Positions 16,945 through 25,937 of a stretch of DNA of 64,000 nt are shown piece after piece. The notes beneath the pieces are model-generated. The model did no database searches. It saw nothing but the letters and a program-made list of their open reading frames with translations, and was not told the DNA's origin. Where the stretch lies: the NCBI RefSeq assembly GCF_002243645.1, contig NZ_CP017704.1, forward strand, positions 3,738,001 through 3,802,000, in the 5' to 3' direction. The position numbers and the translations under genes were made by a program. The DNA is from Peribacillus simplex NBRC 15720 = DSM 1321. GTDB taxonomy: Bacteria; Bacillota; Bacilli; Bacillales; DSM-1321. Each line of letters begins with the position of its first letter. Positions within the stretch are counted from its first letter, which is position 1.

Positions 16945-16963
16945 TACTAAACGGGTGCGTTAG
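16945..16963 (+). repeat. Leftmost remnant of the three-hairpin repeat
   Basis: ACTAAACGGGTGCGTTAG matches the first hairpin of the repeat family found between 20.7 and 34 kb. The rest of the copy is lost. It lies in the 355-base gap between 16813 and 17168, which also carries a terminator hairpin AAGCCGG / CCGGTTTTTT at about 17066-17103. Confidence 0.6.
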
Positions 16964-17168
16964 TTTTTTGGTTTCAGTCTCTGTTATCAAACTGTTATTT
17001 TCCATTAACTATACTGTAAACAAGCTATGTTATGGTAGATACTCCGATGAAGTTCCTTTAGTAAAAAGCCGGCAATCCTTTATTAGAGGAAAGCCGGTTT
17101 TTTCATTCAAACCATAATTGAGGATCAGGAGATCTAACTAGTAGTTTCTTTATAGGAGGTAAGATTTT

Positions 17169-18140
17169 ATGAAACGTGATCCTTATTTTGATAATGCGAA
17201 AGCTGTGTTAATCGTACTAGTAGTTTTAGGACACACATTAGCTAGAATGGTAGAAGAAAACGAATGGATTTTAACTATTTATTTGTTTGTTTTTTCATTC
17301 CATATGCCAGCTTTTATTTTAGTATCCGGCTATTTTTCAAGAAAGATAAAAAGTAAAAAGGACCTCTGGGTGCTAATAAAGAAAATATTAATTCCCTATG
17401 TAATATTCCAGGTGATTTATACCTTCTATTATCAGAAGTTATTTGATGAACCAATTGAATTCACAATTTTGACTCCAAGATGGGCCTTATGGTTCTTAAT
17501 AAGCTTATTCTTTTGGAATTTATTATTGTTTGTATTTTCCTCTCGAAAATATGGAATCGTTTTTTCAATAATTGTATCTCTAATAATTGGTTACATTGGT
17601 GAAGTAAATGAATGGTTAAGTTTGTCGAGAACGTTCTTTTTCTTTCCTTTCTTTTTAGTTGGACATTTTTTAGAAAAAAATCATTTTGAATGGGTTAAAA
17701 AGAAAAGTAATGCCCTAATAGGCTGGGGTGTACTAGGGTTAATTTTTACCGGTATTTATTTCTATGGTGAAATTACTTGGAGGGAGTGGTTTTATGGTCG
17801 TTTAGGCTATAAGGAATTAATGGAAGGTTCCATTTCCCTCGGTTTTATATATAAGTTGATCGTTTATTTAATTATGGGAGCAGCAACTTATTGTTTTTTT
17901 TGTATCGTTCCTAAAAAGCATACATTTTTTACTGAGATAGGATCCATTACATTAGTAATTTATCTTTTTCATATGTTTATTCTGGAATATGTTTATAACT
18001 CATTTATTTATGATTGGATCAAAGAAAGTGGCCAATATTATGTTTTATTAGTCATACCTGTAACCATTATATTTATATTATCAAGAAAACCGATTGTAAA
18101 AGTGGAATGTGTATTAATAGGTATGAAAATGAAAACATAA
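17169..18140 (+). CDS. Acyltransferase-3 family membrane protein
   Basis: A 323-aa integral membrane protein with about ten hydrophobic helices. The N-terminus (KRDPYFDNAKAVLIVLVVLGHTL) carries the conserved His of acyltransferase family 3, and FSFHMPAFILVSGYFSRK matches the next conserved helix pair. These enzymes O-acylate cell-surface sugars or small molecules, often on the outer face. The substrate is unknown. AGGAGG lies 9 bases before the ATG. The gene is AT-rich compared with the core genes, consistent with recent gain. A CCCTTC / GAAGGG terminator follows at 18246-18268. Confidence 0.85.
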   Translation: MKRDPYFDNAKAVLIVLVVLGHTLARMVEENEWILTIYLFVFSFHMPAFILVSGYFSRKIKSKKDLWVLIKKILIPYVIFQVIYTFYYQKLFDEPIEFTILTPRWALWFLISLFFWNLLLFVFSSRKYGIVFSIIVSLIIGYIGEVNEWLSLSRTFFFFPFFLVGHFLEKNHFEWVKKKSNALIGWGVLGLIFTGIYFYGEITWREWFYGRLGYKELMEGSISLGFIYKLIVYLIMGAATYCFFCIVPKKHTFFTEIGSITLVIYLFHMFILEYVYNSFIYDWIKESGQYYVLLVIPVTIIFILSRKPIVKVECVLIGMKMKT

Positions 18141-18245
18141 CACTAGATGAATCAGAATCTGAAGTAAACTGTCCAAAAAATTCAGGTCCAAAATACATGA
18201 ACATGAATATTTCATATAAGTGATGTAATCCTAAAAAGTAACTAG

Positions 18246-18268
18246 CCCTTCAGTTTGAAGGGTTTTTT
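18246..18268 (+). terminator. Terminator of the acyltransferase gene
   Basis: CCCTTCAGTTTGAAGGG followed by six T residues. The remaining bases to 18594 contain no supported gene. Confidence 0.85.
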
Positions 18269-18594
18269 CATGAAAAGATATTGTCATGGAGGTGGACCCA
18301 TCGCCATCAAGATAAAAAAACACACAGATACCCTAATTTGGTGATTTACAAAAATACTATCTTTTTAACAGGGGAATCTTTTTTTATTTAAATGAAATGG
18401 AGCCTCCCACTAACAGGGCAATGCCCCTTATAAAGTTATTTCAGGAAATAAAATGAAGGTCATTAACCGAAATGTTTCCAAAATTATTAAGGGGTAATTA
18501 CTTTTGTATTTCACTTTCAATAAAACATCTCTATACTTTCAGATTTATTTTATTATGGCTATATAGGATTTTACTATCATTAAAGGAGCGGCAT

Positions 18595-19764
18595 ATGAAA
18601 AAGTTTTTCTTCATCTTCATTTTGGCTTTAATCCCCTTCGCCTCTACGACTGTAAGTGCAGAATCTGACTTACCACTCAATAGTGAAGCCGGGATCATTA
18701 TTGATGCGAAAAGTGGGAACGTATTATACGAAAAAAATATGAAAAAAAGTATGTATCCAGCCAGTCTAACGAAAATTGCCACTGCTATATATGCTATAGA
18801 ACACGGCGATCCGAACGAACTAGTGACTGTAAGCAAAAAAGCAGCGGAGGCAGACGGGTCTTCGGTATTCATTGAACCTGGGGAGGAAATAGAGCTTTCC
18901 AAATTAATTGCAGGAATGCTAATCAACTCCGGAAATGATGCAGCCATCGCAATTGCCGAGCATATGTCTGGCAGTGAAAAACTGTTTATGGAAGATTTGA
19001 ATGAGTTTTTAAGAAAAGAAGTAAACATCTCCGATACTCATTTTACAAACCCCCATGGATTGTTTGACAAAGACCATGTAACTACAGCCAGTGACCTTGC
19101 AAAAATTACCCAATATGCAATGAAAAATGAAACTTTCCGTGAGTATTTTGGGAAGAAGAATTTACCATGGGAAGTGGAAACATGGGACACAACTCTAATT
19201 ACCCATCATAAAATGTTAAAAGGCGAACTCCCCTATAAGGGAATAACCGGCGGGAAAACCGGTTTCGTCAGTCAATCCGGCTACACCCTGATTTCTACTG
19301 CTACTAGAGGAGAACAGGACTTGATTGCCGTCACTCTAAAAGCTCCTTCAGACAAAGTTGCCTACTCTGATACTGAGCTTTTATTCAACTATGGCTTTGA
19401 AAACTTTAAATCAGGCAAAATTGATAAAAAAAGCAAACTTTATTCAGCGGACTACTCTAATACCTACACGCTGAACGAAGATTTATTCTATACTCATTTA
19501 ATTAGTGATCAACCTAGTCTAAAAACGAGTAATGATGGAATTCTCTCAATCATGAACCAAGAAGGGGAAGCAATAGAATCCTTTGACCTTAAAACGGTCG
19601 CTGATGTCAGGAACACAGTATTGCCTGCCTCGATTAAAAAAGAAACAATCGATGATGAGCTACTAAATTTTATGTCCCATCTCAAGGATGGGGAGGCTTC
19701 GTCATTTTTACTAAAAAAATCACCGCATGGAATCAGAAGCGTTGCTGCCTTATACATACCCTAG
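18595..19764 (+). CDS. D-alanyl-D-alanine carboxypeptidase (serine type, family S11)
   Basis: A 389-aa secreted penicillin-binding protein that trims the terminal D-Ala from peptidoglycan stem peptides. A signal peptide (MKKFFFIFILALIPFASTTVSA) is followed by the S11 catalytic motifs: SLTK around residue 60, SGN around residue 111 and KTG in GGKTGFVSQSG around residue 220. The C-terminal 100 residues form the usual beta domain. The overall pattern resembles the DacB branch used in sporulation, but I do not assign it. AAAGGAG lies 8 bases before the ATG at 18595; the in-frame reading to 18472 is not a start. Confidence 0.9.
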   Translation: MKKFFFIFILALIPFASTTVSAESDLPLNSEAGIIIDAKSGNVLYEKNMKKSMYPASLTKIATAIYAIEHGDPNELVTVSKKAAEADGSSVFIEPGEEIELSKLIAGMLINSGNDAAIAIAEHMSGSEKLFMEDLNEFLRKEVNISDTHFTNPHGLFDKDHVTTASDLAKITQYAMKNETFREYFGKKNLPWEVETWDTTLITHHKMLKGELPYKGITGGKTGFVSQSGYTLISTATRGEQDLIAVTLKAPSDKVAYSDTELLFNYGFENFKSGKIDKKSKLYSADYSNTYTLNEDLFYTHLISDQPSLKTSNDGILSIMNQEGEAIESFDLKTVADVRNTVLPASIKKETIDDELLNFMSHLKDGEASSFLLKKSPHGIRSVAALYIP

Positions 19765-19802
19765 ACACTAAAGGGGAGCTTAAAAATAATAAAAACAATA
19801 AA

Positions 19803-19850
19803 AGAGTGCACTTATTATACTTGACTAATAGGTGTACTTTTTATTTTTTT
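19803..19850 (+). terminator. Terminator of the carboxypeptidase gene
   Basis: AGTGCACTTATT / AATAGGTGTACT imperfect stem with a T-rich tail. Confidence 0.65.
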
Positions 19851-20016
19851 AACGATTTTTATGATTTAGGTCTTGATAATTCCAGGACAGGAATATTCTT
19901 ATACCGCAAAAAGGTCGTGTTTATGGATAGGACAACTTAATTATGTGAATCAAGAGAATATGACTAAATTCGATATATTTCCCTGAATTATATGGGGTAA
20001 ATGTATTCTATTTATG

Positions 20017-20040
20017 AAACTGACGGGGTAGTTTGGAGAG
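20017..20040 (+). repeat. Remnant of the three-hairpin repeat (3' end only)
   Basis: GAAACTGACGGGGTAGTTTG corresponds to the third hairpin of the repeat family. It lies in the otherwise featureless 385-base gap before the DUF3189 gene. Confidence 0.5.
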
Positions 20041-20150
20041 TATGGCGCATTTGCCACATAGAGAATAATAAAAGCTAAAAATAATCAACAGAATTGGAAA
20101 TGGAGTATATGCCCATAATAGTGTTAAATAAAACTATTAGGGATGATTTC

Positions 20151-20663
20151 ATGATGTATATCTATAATGATTATGGGGGTACTCATACCACGTCTTTGGC
20201 TGCCGCATATCATTTAAAACAATTACCTCAATCGGAAAGAAAACTAACTTCGGAAGAAATATTAAATGTAAAATATTTCAATAAATTAACGAAAGAAGAT
20301 TTTGGAAAGCTAATTTTTCGCGGGACCGATGAAGAGGGCAACTCAGTTTATACAATTGGACATAAAAGAGAGAAACTTGTTGTTCCGGCATTAAAAGAAT
20401 TGACTTTACTACTAGAAGAGAAATTTCATTTTAACGAAAAAATAGTATTCTCCAATACATCACCAACTGTACCTATTGCTATGTCTATAGGGGGGTATTT
20501 ATCAAGAGCATTAAAAATTGATTTTATAGGTGTACCATTATTGCTTATAGGTACCAAACAATGCTGTGATAATATTTTTCGGCTGGTTGAAAATACGAAA
20601 CAAATTGGGAAAGCAGCGCATGGGGAAAAAGTGATTATCTTGGAAAATGAAAAATATAAGTAA
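20151..20663 (+). CDS. DUF3189 protein
   Basis: A 170-aa soluble protein that begins MMYIYNDYGGTHTTSLAAAYHLKQLP, the hallmark of DUF3189. The phosphate-loop-like stretch GGTHTTSLAA and the later SIGGYLSRALKIDFIGVPLLLIGTKQ suggest a Rossmann-like fold that might bind nucleotides. The biochemical role is unknown. The in-frame ATG at 20094 lacks a ribosome site; AGGGATG precedes 20151. It is the first of the cassette-like genes with a full three-hairpin repeat directly downstream. Confidence 0.78.
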   Translation: MMYIYNDYGGTHTTSLAAAYHLKQLPQSERKLTSEEILNVKYFNKLTKEDFGKLIFRGTDEEGNSVYTIGHKREKLVVPALKELTLLLEEKFHFNEKIVFSNTSPTVPIAMSIGGYLSRALKIDFIGVPLLLIGTKQCCDNIFRLVENTKQIGKAAHGEKVIILENEKYK

Positions 20664-20747
20664 TACTATTAAAGGTTTTTCTCTGTTAGTAAAAGATTGC
20701 TTAGCCCAAAGGAATTCGTTTTTTGACCTTTAGTAACGATCTTCTTC

Positions 20748-20863
20748 AATCGGGCGCGATTCTTTAATAAGAATCGCTTTTCTTAGTGAACTAACGGGTG
20801 CTTTACTTCAGGGTTGCTGCGGCAACCTTTTTCTTACGGAACTAACGAGGCAGGTTAGTTGAA
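20748..20863 (+). repeat. Three-hairpin repeat, copy A
   Basis: A leading module (GCGATTCTTT / AAAGAATCGC-type stem, CGGGCGCGATTC ... GAATCGC) is followed by CTAACGGGTGC, a GGTTGC / GCAACC hairpin with five T residues (a terminator), and the end module CTAACGAGGCAGGTTAG. The copy lies between the DUF3189 gene and cwlJ. Confidence 0.85.
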
Positions 20864-20996
20864 TTAAAGGGAAAAAAGAATGCAATAGTTTTCATTTTAC
20901 TTAAAAGCTGTAAGTTATTATAACTAAGCATTTATATTACATAAATAATGACATGACTGTAGGCTATTTTTCATACAATATTTTTGGGGTGGAAAA

Positions 20997-21437
20997 ATGA
21001 CAAGAGCAAAATACACAAGTTCAGACGTTGACTTAATGGCAAGGATGATGAGAGCAGAAGCCGAAGGTGAAGGAAAACAAGGAATGTTATATGTTGGAAA
21101 TGTAATTGTGAATCGTCTTGTAGCTAATTGTTTAGACTTTAAAGGTTTAAGAACAATTCCACAAGTCATTTATCAAGTACAAGGAGGAAATTATTCTTTT
21201 GAAGCTGTTCAAAAAGGGAATGTATTTTATCAAAGAGCGAGAGGTATTGAAAGAAGATTAGCAGAACAGAATTTGAAGCACTGGAGACAGCATCCGGCTA
21301 GATATGCTCTTTGGTATTTTAATCCATATGCTCCATGCCCTCCAACATGGTATGATCAACCTCATACTGGTCAATTTAAAGACCATTGTTTTTATGAACC
21401 AAAACCTGGAACATGTGATAGTGTTTATAGAGGTTAA
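20997..21437 (+). CDS. cwlJ: Cell-wall hydrolase CwlJ (spore germination lytic enzyme)
   Basis: A 146-aa protein that consists of the SleB/CwlJ catalytic domain without a signal peptide, as in CwlJ. RAEAEGEGKQGMLYVGNVIVNR contains the catalytic Glu. The sequence runs parallel to B. subtilis CwlJ along its whole length (DFKGLRTIPQVIYQ, LWYFNPYAPCPPTWYDQP, HCFYEP). CwlJ sits in the spore coat and degrades cortex in response to calcium-dipicolinate. In B. subtilis cwlJ is followed by gerQ; here gerQ is absent and the gene sits in a cassette-like array, so it may be an extra copy. Confidence 0.9.
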   Translation: MTRAKYTSSDVDLMARMMRAEAEGEGKQGMLYVGNVIVNRLVANCLDFKGLRTIPQVIYQVQGGNYSFEAVQKGNVFYQRARGIERRLAEQNLKHWRQHPARYALWYFNPYAPCPPTWYDQPHTGQFKDHCFYEPKPGTCDSVYRG

Positions 21438-21462
21438 GCTTACTCTTTGAGTAAGCTTTTTT
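21436..21462 (+). terminator. Terminator of cwlJ
   Basis: AAGCTTACTC / GAGTAAGCTT hairpin followed by TTTT. Confidence 0.85.
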
Positions 21463-21547
21463 ACATATTTAAAATATTTATACAATATAAAACTTTTAGT
21501 AATAGTTTTTATCTAAAAAAGTAAGATTGTGAATTATTGTACTTAAG

Positions 21548-21628
21548 CTAACGGGTGCGTTAGCTGGAGAACAGAGCTGTCTTAAAGACAGCTTTTTCTT
21601 ATGGAACTATCGGGGCAGTTTAGTTGAA
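21548..21628 (+). repeat. Three-hairpin repeat, copy B
   Basis: CTAACGGGTGCGTTAG (first hairpin, perfect 6-bp stem), GAGCTGTCTT / AAGACAGCTT with TTTTT (terminator) and ACTATCGGGGCAGTTTAG (third module). The order and orientation match the other copies. Confidence 0.9.
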
Positions 21629-21703
21629 TAAGGGCTAGGTAATAATGGCCTCAACGAACTATAATGTGGGTGTTAGAAAGTGCTTATAAAAGGGGAATAA
21701 GAA

Positions 21704-22159
21704 ATGCCTGTTATTGAGTATCAACAATTTATTAAAGCACCAGTTGAATTATGTTTTGACATTAAGAGGAGCGTGGATATTCATACCAAAACGACAGCTA
21801 AAACAAAGGAAATCGCTGTTGATGGTGTGACAGAAGGGCTATTAGAGGCGGGAGATACTGTTACTTGGGAAGCCATTCACTTTGGTATTAAACAAAGGCT
21901 GAAAGCCCAAGTGACATTCATGGAAAAACCAAATAAGTTTGTAGATATTATGGTGAAGGGAGCCTTCCATTCTTTTGTTCACACACATCAGTTTATAGAA
22001 GAACCAGGCGGAACTATAATGATAGATAAATTTCAATATAAGTCACCGTTTGGTCCCGTTGGAGTTTTAGCTGATAAGTTGTTTTTGGAGAAGTACATGA
22101 GAGCATTTATCATTTCTCGTGCAAAGGCACTGAAAAAGATTGCCGAGAATATGCTCTAA
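21704..22159 (+). CDS. SRPBCC-family protein
   Basis: A 151-aa soluble protein with the START/SRPBCC helix-grip pattern: IEYQQFIKAPVELCFDIKRSVDIH at the N-terminus, VTFMEKPNKFVDIMVKGAFHSFVHTHQF in the middle, DKLFLEKYMRAFIISRAKALKKIAEN as the long C-terminal helix. Such domains bind small hydrophobic ligands; the ligand is unknown. AAAAGGGGAATAAG precedes the ATG. A second, broken copy is at 29500-29952, including flanking sequence. It is bounded by copies of the three-hairpin repeat on both sides. Confidence 0.85.
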   Translation: MPVIEYQQFIKAPVELCFDIKRSVDIHTKTTAKTKEIAVDGVTEGLLEAGDTVTWEAIHFGIKQRLKAQVTFMEKPNKFVDIMVKGAFHSFVHTHQFIEEPGGTIMIDKFQYKSPFGPVGVLADKLFLEKYMRAFIISRAKALKKIAENML

Positions 22160-22169
22160 CCTTGTTTAA

Positions 22170-22230
22170 CTAACGGGTGCTTTACTTCCATAAGGAGGTT
22201 GCTGAGGCAGCCTTTTTTGTATGGAACTAA
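22170..22230 (+). repeat. Three-hairpin repeat, copy C (left part, split by IS110)
   Basis: CTAACGGGTGCTTTAC, a GGTTGCTGAGGCAGCC terminator hairpin with six T residues, then ATGGAACTAA. The third module stops here and resumes at 23852, on the far side of the IS110 element. Confidence 0.75.
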
Positions 22231-22365
22231 ACCAGCTAATAGTTTGTCAACATTTTTCAATAAAAAGATAAAAACATACGTGATATACTAATAATAGGCA
22301 TACCAAATAACCTTCCTTCAGACTCTCATTTGGAAGGTTTTGTTCTTTTTAGTTAAATATAAATT

Positions 22366-23601
22366 TTAAACAATATCTTGGAAAGTCATTTTGTTCTTTA
22401 ATAGAGCGAAAATCCAGTGTAAGAGCTTATTTACACAGGCTATGACGGCTACCTTATAAGGCTTTCCTTCCTCGCGTTTCTTGTCATAAAACACGCGTAG
22501 CTTCTTATTTCGAGGGATAATTTCATCAGTTGTCTTAGACTTCCGGCAATCACGAATAGCACAACGAACCGCCATATATAAGGCATGTCGAAGTCTGCTA
22601 GAACCTCTTTTAGTGATTCTATTTTTGGTAGCTGTAAACTTACCGGATTCGAATACACTAGGATCAACTCCAGAGAAAGCTACAAGTTTTTTAGGATTAT
22701 TAAATCGATCTATCTCACCAATTTCAGAAATAATCGTTGCCGCGATCTTTTCTCCGATACCTGGGATAGATTTGAGGATCGTATATTCTTCAATTTCTTT
22801 AGCGAGGGCGTCTATCTCTGCCTCTAACTTTGATAGATGCTCTTTGTACTGAAGAAGAATATTTATATACATACCAAGGCTTAAAATATGACTCTGATAG
22901 ACTGTCTTTTCAAAAGGGTTACGAGCTGCCGCAGCTTTAAGCTGAATCGCTTTTTCATTTGCCCATTTAATTGATCTACTCTTGCATAACTCAAATATCC
23001 TTGCTGTAATTGCTTCTTCACTTGCCTTCAAAATGTCCTCTGAAGAGGGAAACTCTGAAAGAGTTAAGAGTGACACCACAGAATATAAATCTCCAAAAAC
23101 TCCTTTATATTCAGGAAACACTTGTTCAAGCACTGCCTGAAATTGAAGCTTTGTTTGAATCATAACGCCAGTTATGTTTTCATGTTGTCTTGTGAGATTA
23201 CGAAGGTTCAATAACTGGACTCCACGCTTTTTATATGGCTCTAACTCTTCTTTATAAAACAACTCACAGAGAAGATAGGCATCAATGGCATCTGTTTTTA
23301 CCTTTCTTAAGCTTGATCCTCTTGCCTTATATGAAATCAATGGATTAATGATAATCAATAAATATCCTCGTTCTTCCAAGTAATGAACGACTGGAGTTTG
23401 ATAATGTCCAGTGGCTTCTAAAACGACTGAAGGCTTCTGACCAGACACTTTCTTTACATCCTCAAGAAACGCTACAAGTAAATTAAGCCCCTCAACAGTA
23501 TGAGTTATTTTAAAACTCTTTTGATAAGGTTTCCCCTTATCCAAAAATGCTTGAACCTGACTTTCCCCTTTTGAAATATCCAGACCAACGACTGGATTCA
23601 T
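22366..23601 (-). CDS. IS110-family transposase (DEDD recombinase)
   Basis: A 411-aa transposase. The N-terminal RuvC-like DEDD domain shows GLDISKGESQVQAF (first Asp), VVLEATGHYQTPV (Glu) and VKTDAIDAYLLCEL (paired Asp). The C-terminal Tnp20 domain shows SIPGIGEKIAATIISEIGEI (helix-hairpin-helix) and ITKRGSSRLRHAL, which holds the candidate Ser nucleophile. The length and all motifs are intact, so it is probably active. AGGAGGAG lies about 9 bases before the ATG. IS110 enzymes use an RNA from the element end as a bridge between donor and target. Confidence 0.95.
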   Translation of the reverse strand: MNPVVGLDISKGESQVQAFLDKGKPYQKSFKITHTVEGLNLLVAFLEDVKKVSGQKPSVVLEATGHYQTPVVHYLEERGYLLIIINPLISYKARGSSLRKVKTDAIDAYLLCELFYKEELEPYKKRGVQLLNLRNLTRQHENITGVMIQTKLQFQAVLEQVFPEYKGVFGDLYSVVSLLTLSEFPSSEDILKASEEAITARIFELCKSRSIKWANEKAIQLKAAAARNPFEKTVYQSHILSLGMYINILLQYKEHLSKLEAEIDALAKEIEEYTILKSIPGIGEKIAATIISEIGEIDRFNNPKKLVAFSGVDPSVFESGKFTATKNRITKRGSSRLRHALYMAVRCAIRDCRKSKTTDEIIPRNKKLRVFYDKKREEGKPYKVAVIACVNKLLHWIFALLKNKMTFQDIV

Positions 23602-23619
23602 TCTAAATCTCCTCCTAAT

Positions 23620-23800
23620 CTAGTGGATTACCGGTACCCCTATTTCTCCTTGCAGTGTCACAGCTTCGCTTGTTATACGAGATCTACGTCCCAACCAGCC
23701 TAATCATGTTTCTACAAGTAGGGGGCAAACTGTTTAGTTGACGGGGTCTATCCCCACGAGCAGGTACGTTTTGCCCCGGCTACCGTTATAATAAAACCAT
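23620..23800 (-). ncRNA. Putative IS110 bridge RNA
   Basis: The noncoding end upstream of the transposase. On the minus strand a stem GGGGCAAA / TTTGCCCC (23722-23777) encloses an internal GGGG-ATAGA-CCCC hairpin and a loop containing CAACTAAAC. That loop segment is complementary to GTTTAGTTG, found in the 3' module of the repeat that the element has split. The position and a stem with a guide-like loop fit IS110 bridge RNAs. RNA boundaries are not defined. Confidence 0.45.
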
Positions 23801-23806
23801 ATAAAA

Positions 23807-23838
23807 AATGGTCAACCAGAAATATTTTCTGGCTGACC
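23807..23838. other. Hairpin at the transposase-upstream end of IS110
   Basis: GGTCAACCAGAAA / TTTCTGGCTGACC stem with a short loop, the outermost structure on the right side of the element. It may belong to the element end or act as a terminator that protects the transposase from read-through. Confidence 0.5.
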
Positions 23839-23851
23839 TTATAATACGAAA

Positions 23852-23869
23852 GGGGCAGGTTAGTTCAAC
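23852..23869 (+). repeat. Three-hairpin repeat, copy C (right part)
   Basis: GGGGCAGGTTAGTTCAAC, the 3' module that completes copy C on the right side of IS110. The following 23870-24350 is gene-free. It contains only a fragment resembling the leading repeat module (CAATCGGGCC ... TTGAATAAGAA, about 24062-24092). Confidence 0.75.
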
Positions 23870-24350
23870 AAGGAATACTGCATTTGAAATAGAATTTATA
23901 ATGTACGTTAAATAAAGAACGAAGGTTGAATATTTTGATTAACACAGTTTTTTATATGTTCTTTTTGGTGTGATAGTTTCATACTTCTTGGAGTGGGCAG
24001 TTGTTGGGAGATAAAGTTTGATCAAAAGTCCTGTATTGATATGAAGGATTTTTTTTGTTCCGCAATCGGGCCATTTTCTTGAATAAGAAGTTGCATAAAA
24101 TCCCACTTTTTTATACGGATACCAGGTGCGCGAGTGTGCACAAACGTTGATTTAACAATGATAAAATCCTGAAAAAATAATAAATTGTGACAGGTTCTTG
24201 GCGCCCAAGGGGGTTTGTGAGGGGAAACTTCTGTTAGATTAATTATGTTAACTTAATATGAATAGAGTATGCAAGACCTTTTTCGCAGGAATTCAATCAT
24301 TTTATAACGAATTACTAGAAGAACTTTATACAAGAGGAAGGAGGATTATA

Positions 24351-25247
24351 GTGGGGATAAAAATTGACGAATACGAACTTCTTGACATAGATTCAGGCCC
24401 TTATGGAATAACTGCTGGAAAAGATGGTGCGCTATGGTTTACACAACATAAAGCAAATCAAATTGGTCGAATGACTGTTAACGGTGAAGTCACTCATTTC
24501 GTTGTTCCTACACCCAATGCAGGTGTGCTATCTATAATCTCCACAACTCAGGGTGATGTATGGTTTACGGAAAATAGGGCGAATAAAATTGGAAAACTGA
24601 AAGTAACAGGTGAAATCATCGAATATACTCTCCCGAGTCCAAATTCAGCACCTTTTGGAATAACTGAAGGACACAATGGAGACATTTGGTTTACCGAAAT
24701 GAATGGAAATAGAATAGGGCGAATTTTACCATCAGGTGAAATTATTCAGTATGAGATACCGAATCCTGGCTCCTATCCCTCTTTTATTGTTGCTGGACCT
24801 GACGGTGCCATCTGGTTTACTGAGAATCAGAGTAATCAAATTGGTCGGATTACGATGCTCGGAGAAGTGACTAATTACATTTTGCCAACAAAACATGCTG
24901 GTCCTGTAGGTATTACAAGTGGACCGGACGATGCACTTTGGTTTGTGGAAATTAACGAAAATAAAATCGGTAGAATAACTACCTCTGGAATAATAAGTGA
25001 ATATACCATCCCTACTGCAAATGCTCGTCCACACGCAATAGTAACAGGGCCTGACCGTGCTTTATGGTTCACTGAATGGGGAAGTAATCAAATTGGCCGA
25101 ATTACAATGCAAGGTAAAATTACGGAGTATCTAATTCCTACACAAAATGCGGAGCCACATGGAATTGTATTAGGACCTGATGGTGCCATTTGGTTCGCTG
25201 AGGAATGTAATAAAATAGGTCGGCTAAGTTTATTAAAAAATTCCTGA
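24351..25247 (+). CDS. vgb: Virginiamycin B lyase (streptogramin B resistance)
   Basis: A 298-aa seven-bladed beta-propeller that opens the ring of type B streptogramins by an elimination reaction. Each blade ends in a GxIWFTExxxNxIGRI-type repeat (for example [16 protein letters not shown]). The catalytic residues of Vgb are in place: His in NARPHAI, and Glu and His in NAEPHGI. The GTG at 24351 has GGAAGGAGG 6 bases upstream and gives the length of staphylococcal Vgb. In-frame codons back to an ATG at 24258 lack a ribosome site. It is followed after 20 bases by vat. Confidence 0.92.
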   Translation: MGIKIDEYELLDIDSGPYGITAGKDGALWFTQHKANQIGRMTVNGEVTHFVVPTPNAGVLSIISTTQGDVWFTENRANKIGKLKVTGEIIEYTLPSPNSAPFGITEGHNGDIWFTEMNGNRIGRILPSGEIIQYEIPNPGSYPSFIVAGPDGAIWFTENQSNQIGRITMLGEVTNYILPTKHAGPVGITSGPDDALWFVEINENKIGRITTSGIISEYTIPTANARPHAIVTGPDRALWFTEWGSNQIGRITMQGKITEYLIPTQNAEPHGIVLGPDGAIWFAEECNKIGRLSLLKNS

Positions 25248-25267
25248 AAGAAAGGCAGTGGATATCC

Positions 25268-25921
25268 ATGGAATCAAATAAGCAACAAGGGCCAAATCCT
25301 AAAGATAAATATCCGATTAAAGGAAATCGGGTCGTGCAATTTATAAAAAATACAATTACTAGACCAAACATTATTGTGGGTGAATATTCATATTACGATG
25401 CAAAAAATGGTGAATCTTTTGAAGATCAAGTGTTATATCACTACGAATTTTTCGGTGACCGACTTGTCGTAGGGAAATTTTGTGCCATAGCACCTGGTGT
25501 AACGTTTATTATGAATGGAGCTAATCATAGAATGGATGGTTTTTCAACCTACCCATTCAATATTTTCGGACACGGTTGGGAGAAATATACGCCAACGTTA
25601 GATCAGTTGCCGTTTAAAGGTGATACCATAATTGGAAATGATGTTTGGATTGGAATGGATACTGTCATTATGCCTGGAATAAAAATAGGGGATGGTGCAA
25701 TTGTAGCAGCCAAATCGGTTATTACAAAAGATGTGGAACCTTACACTATCGTTGGAGGAAATCCTGCAAAGAAACTTAATACCCGTTTCTCAGAAGAAAT
25801 CATTAACGAATTGCTGGAAATTAAATGGTGGGATTTAGATATTGATATCATTTCTGCTCATATTGATGTGATAGTAAATGGAGATATGGAGAATCTAAGA
25901 AATTTAAAAAATAAAATATGA
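25268..25921 (+). CDS. vat: Streptogramin A O-acetyltransferase (Vat family)
   Basis: A 217-aa xenobiotic acetyltransferase of the left-handed beta-helix class. It transfers acetyl from acetyl-CoA to type A streptogramins. The conserved [10 protein letters not shown] contains the catalytic His. The helix repeats are visible in [24 protein letters not shown]..., and GGNPAK and [11 protein letters not shown] match the end of the Vat fold. It lies 20 bases downstream of vgb, so one transcript would give resistance to both halves of the synergistic streptogramin pair. The Vat subtype is not assigned. Confidence 0.92.
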   Translation: MESNKQQGPNPKDKYPIKGNRVVQFIKNTITRPNIIVGEYSYYDAKNGESFEDQVLYHYEFFGDRLVVGKFCAIAPGVTFIMNGANHRMDGFSTYPFNIFGHGWEKYTPTLDQLPFKGDTIIGNDVWIGMDTVIMPGIKIGDGAIVAAKSVITKDVEPYTIVGGNPAKKLNTRFSEEIINELLEIKWWDLDIDIISAHIDVIVNGDMENLRNLKNKI

Positions 25922-25937
25922 CAAAATAAAAACTGTC

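Larger units (their letters stand above)
22231..23851. mobile_element. IS110-family insertion sequence
   Basis: About 1.6 kb. The boundaries are inferred from the interruption of a three-hairpin repeat (left half ends GGAACTAA, right half begins GGGGCAGGTTAG). It contains one transposase gene on the minus strand and a structured noncoding end of about 230 bases upstream of it. A terminator-like hairpin (AACCTTCC / GGAAGGTT, 22307-22346) follows the transposase. No terminal inverted repeats are evident, as is normal for IS110. The exact ends need comparison with other copies. Confidence 0.7.

Noticed and set aside
16914..17117. 67-aa plus-strand frame
   Set aside because: It includes a repeat remnant and a terminator hairpin and has no ribosome site.
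24258..24350. N-terminal extension or leader peptide of vgb
   Set aside because: The ATG at 24258 lacks a ribosome site, and the GTG at 24351 gives the normal Vgb length. A regulatory leader peptide cannot be excluded but nothing specific supports it.
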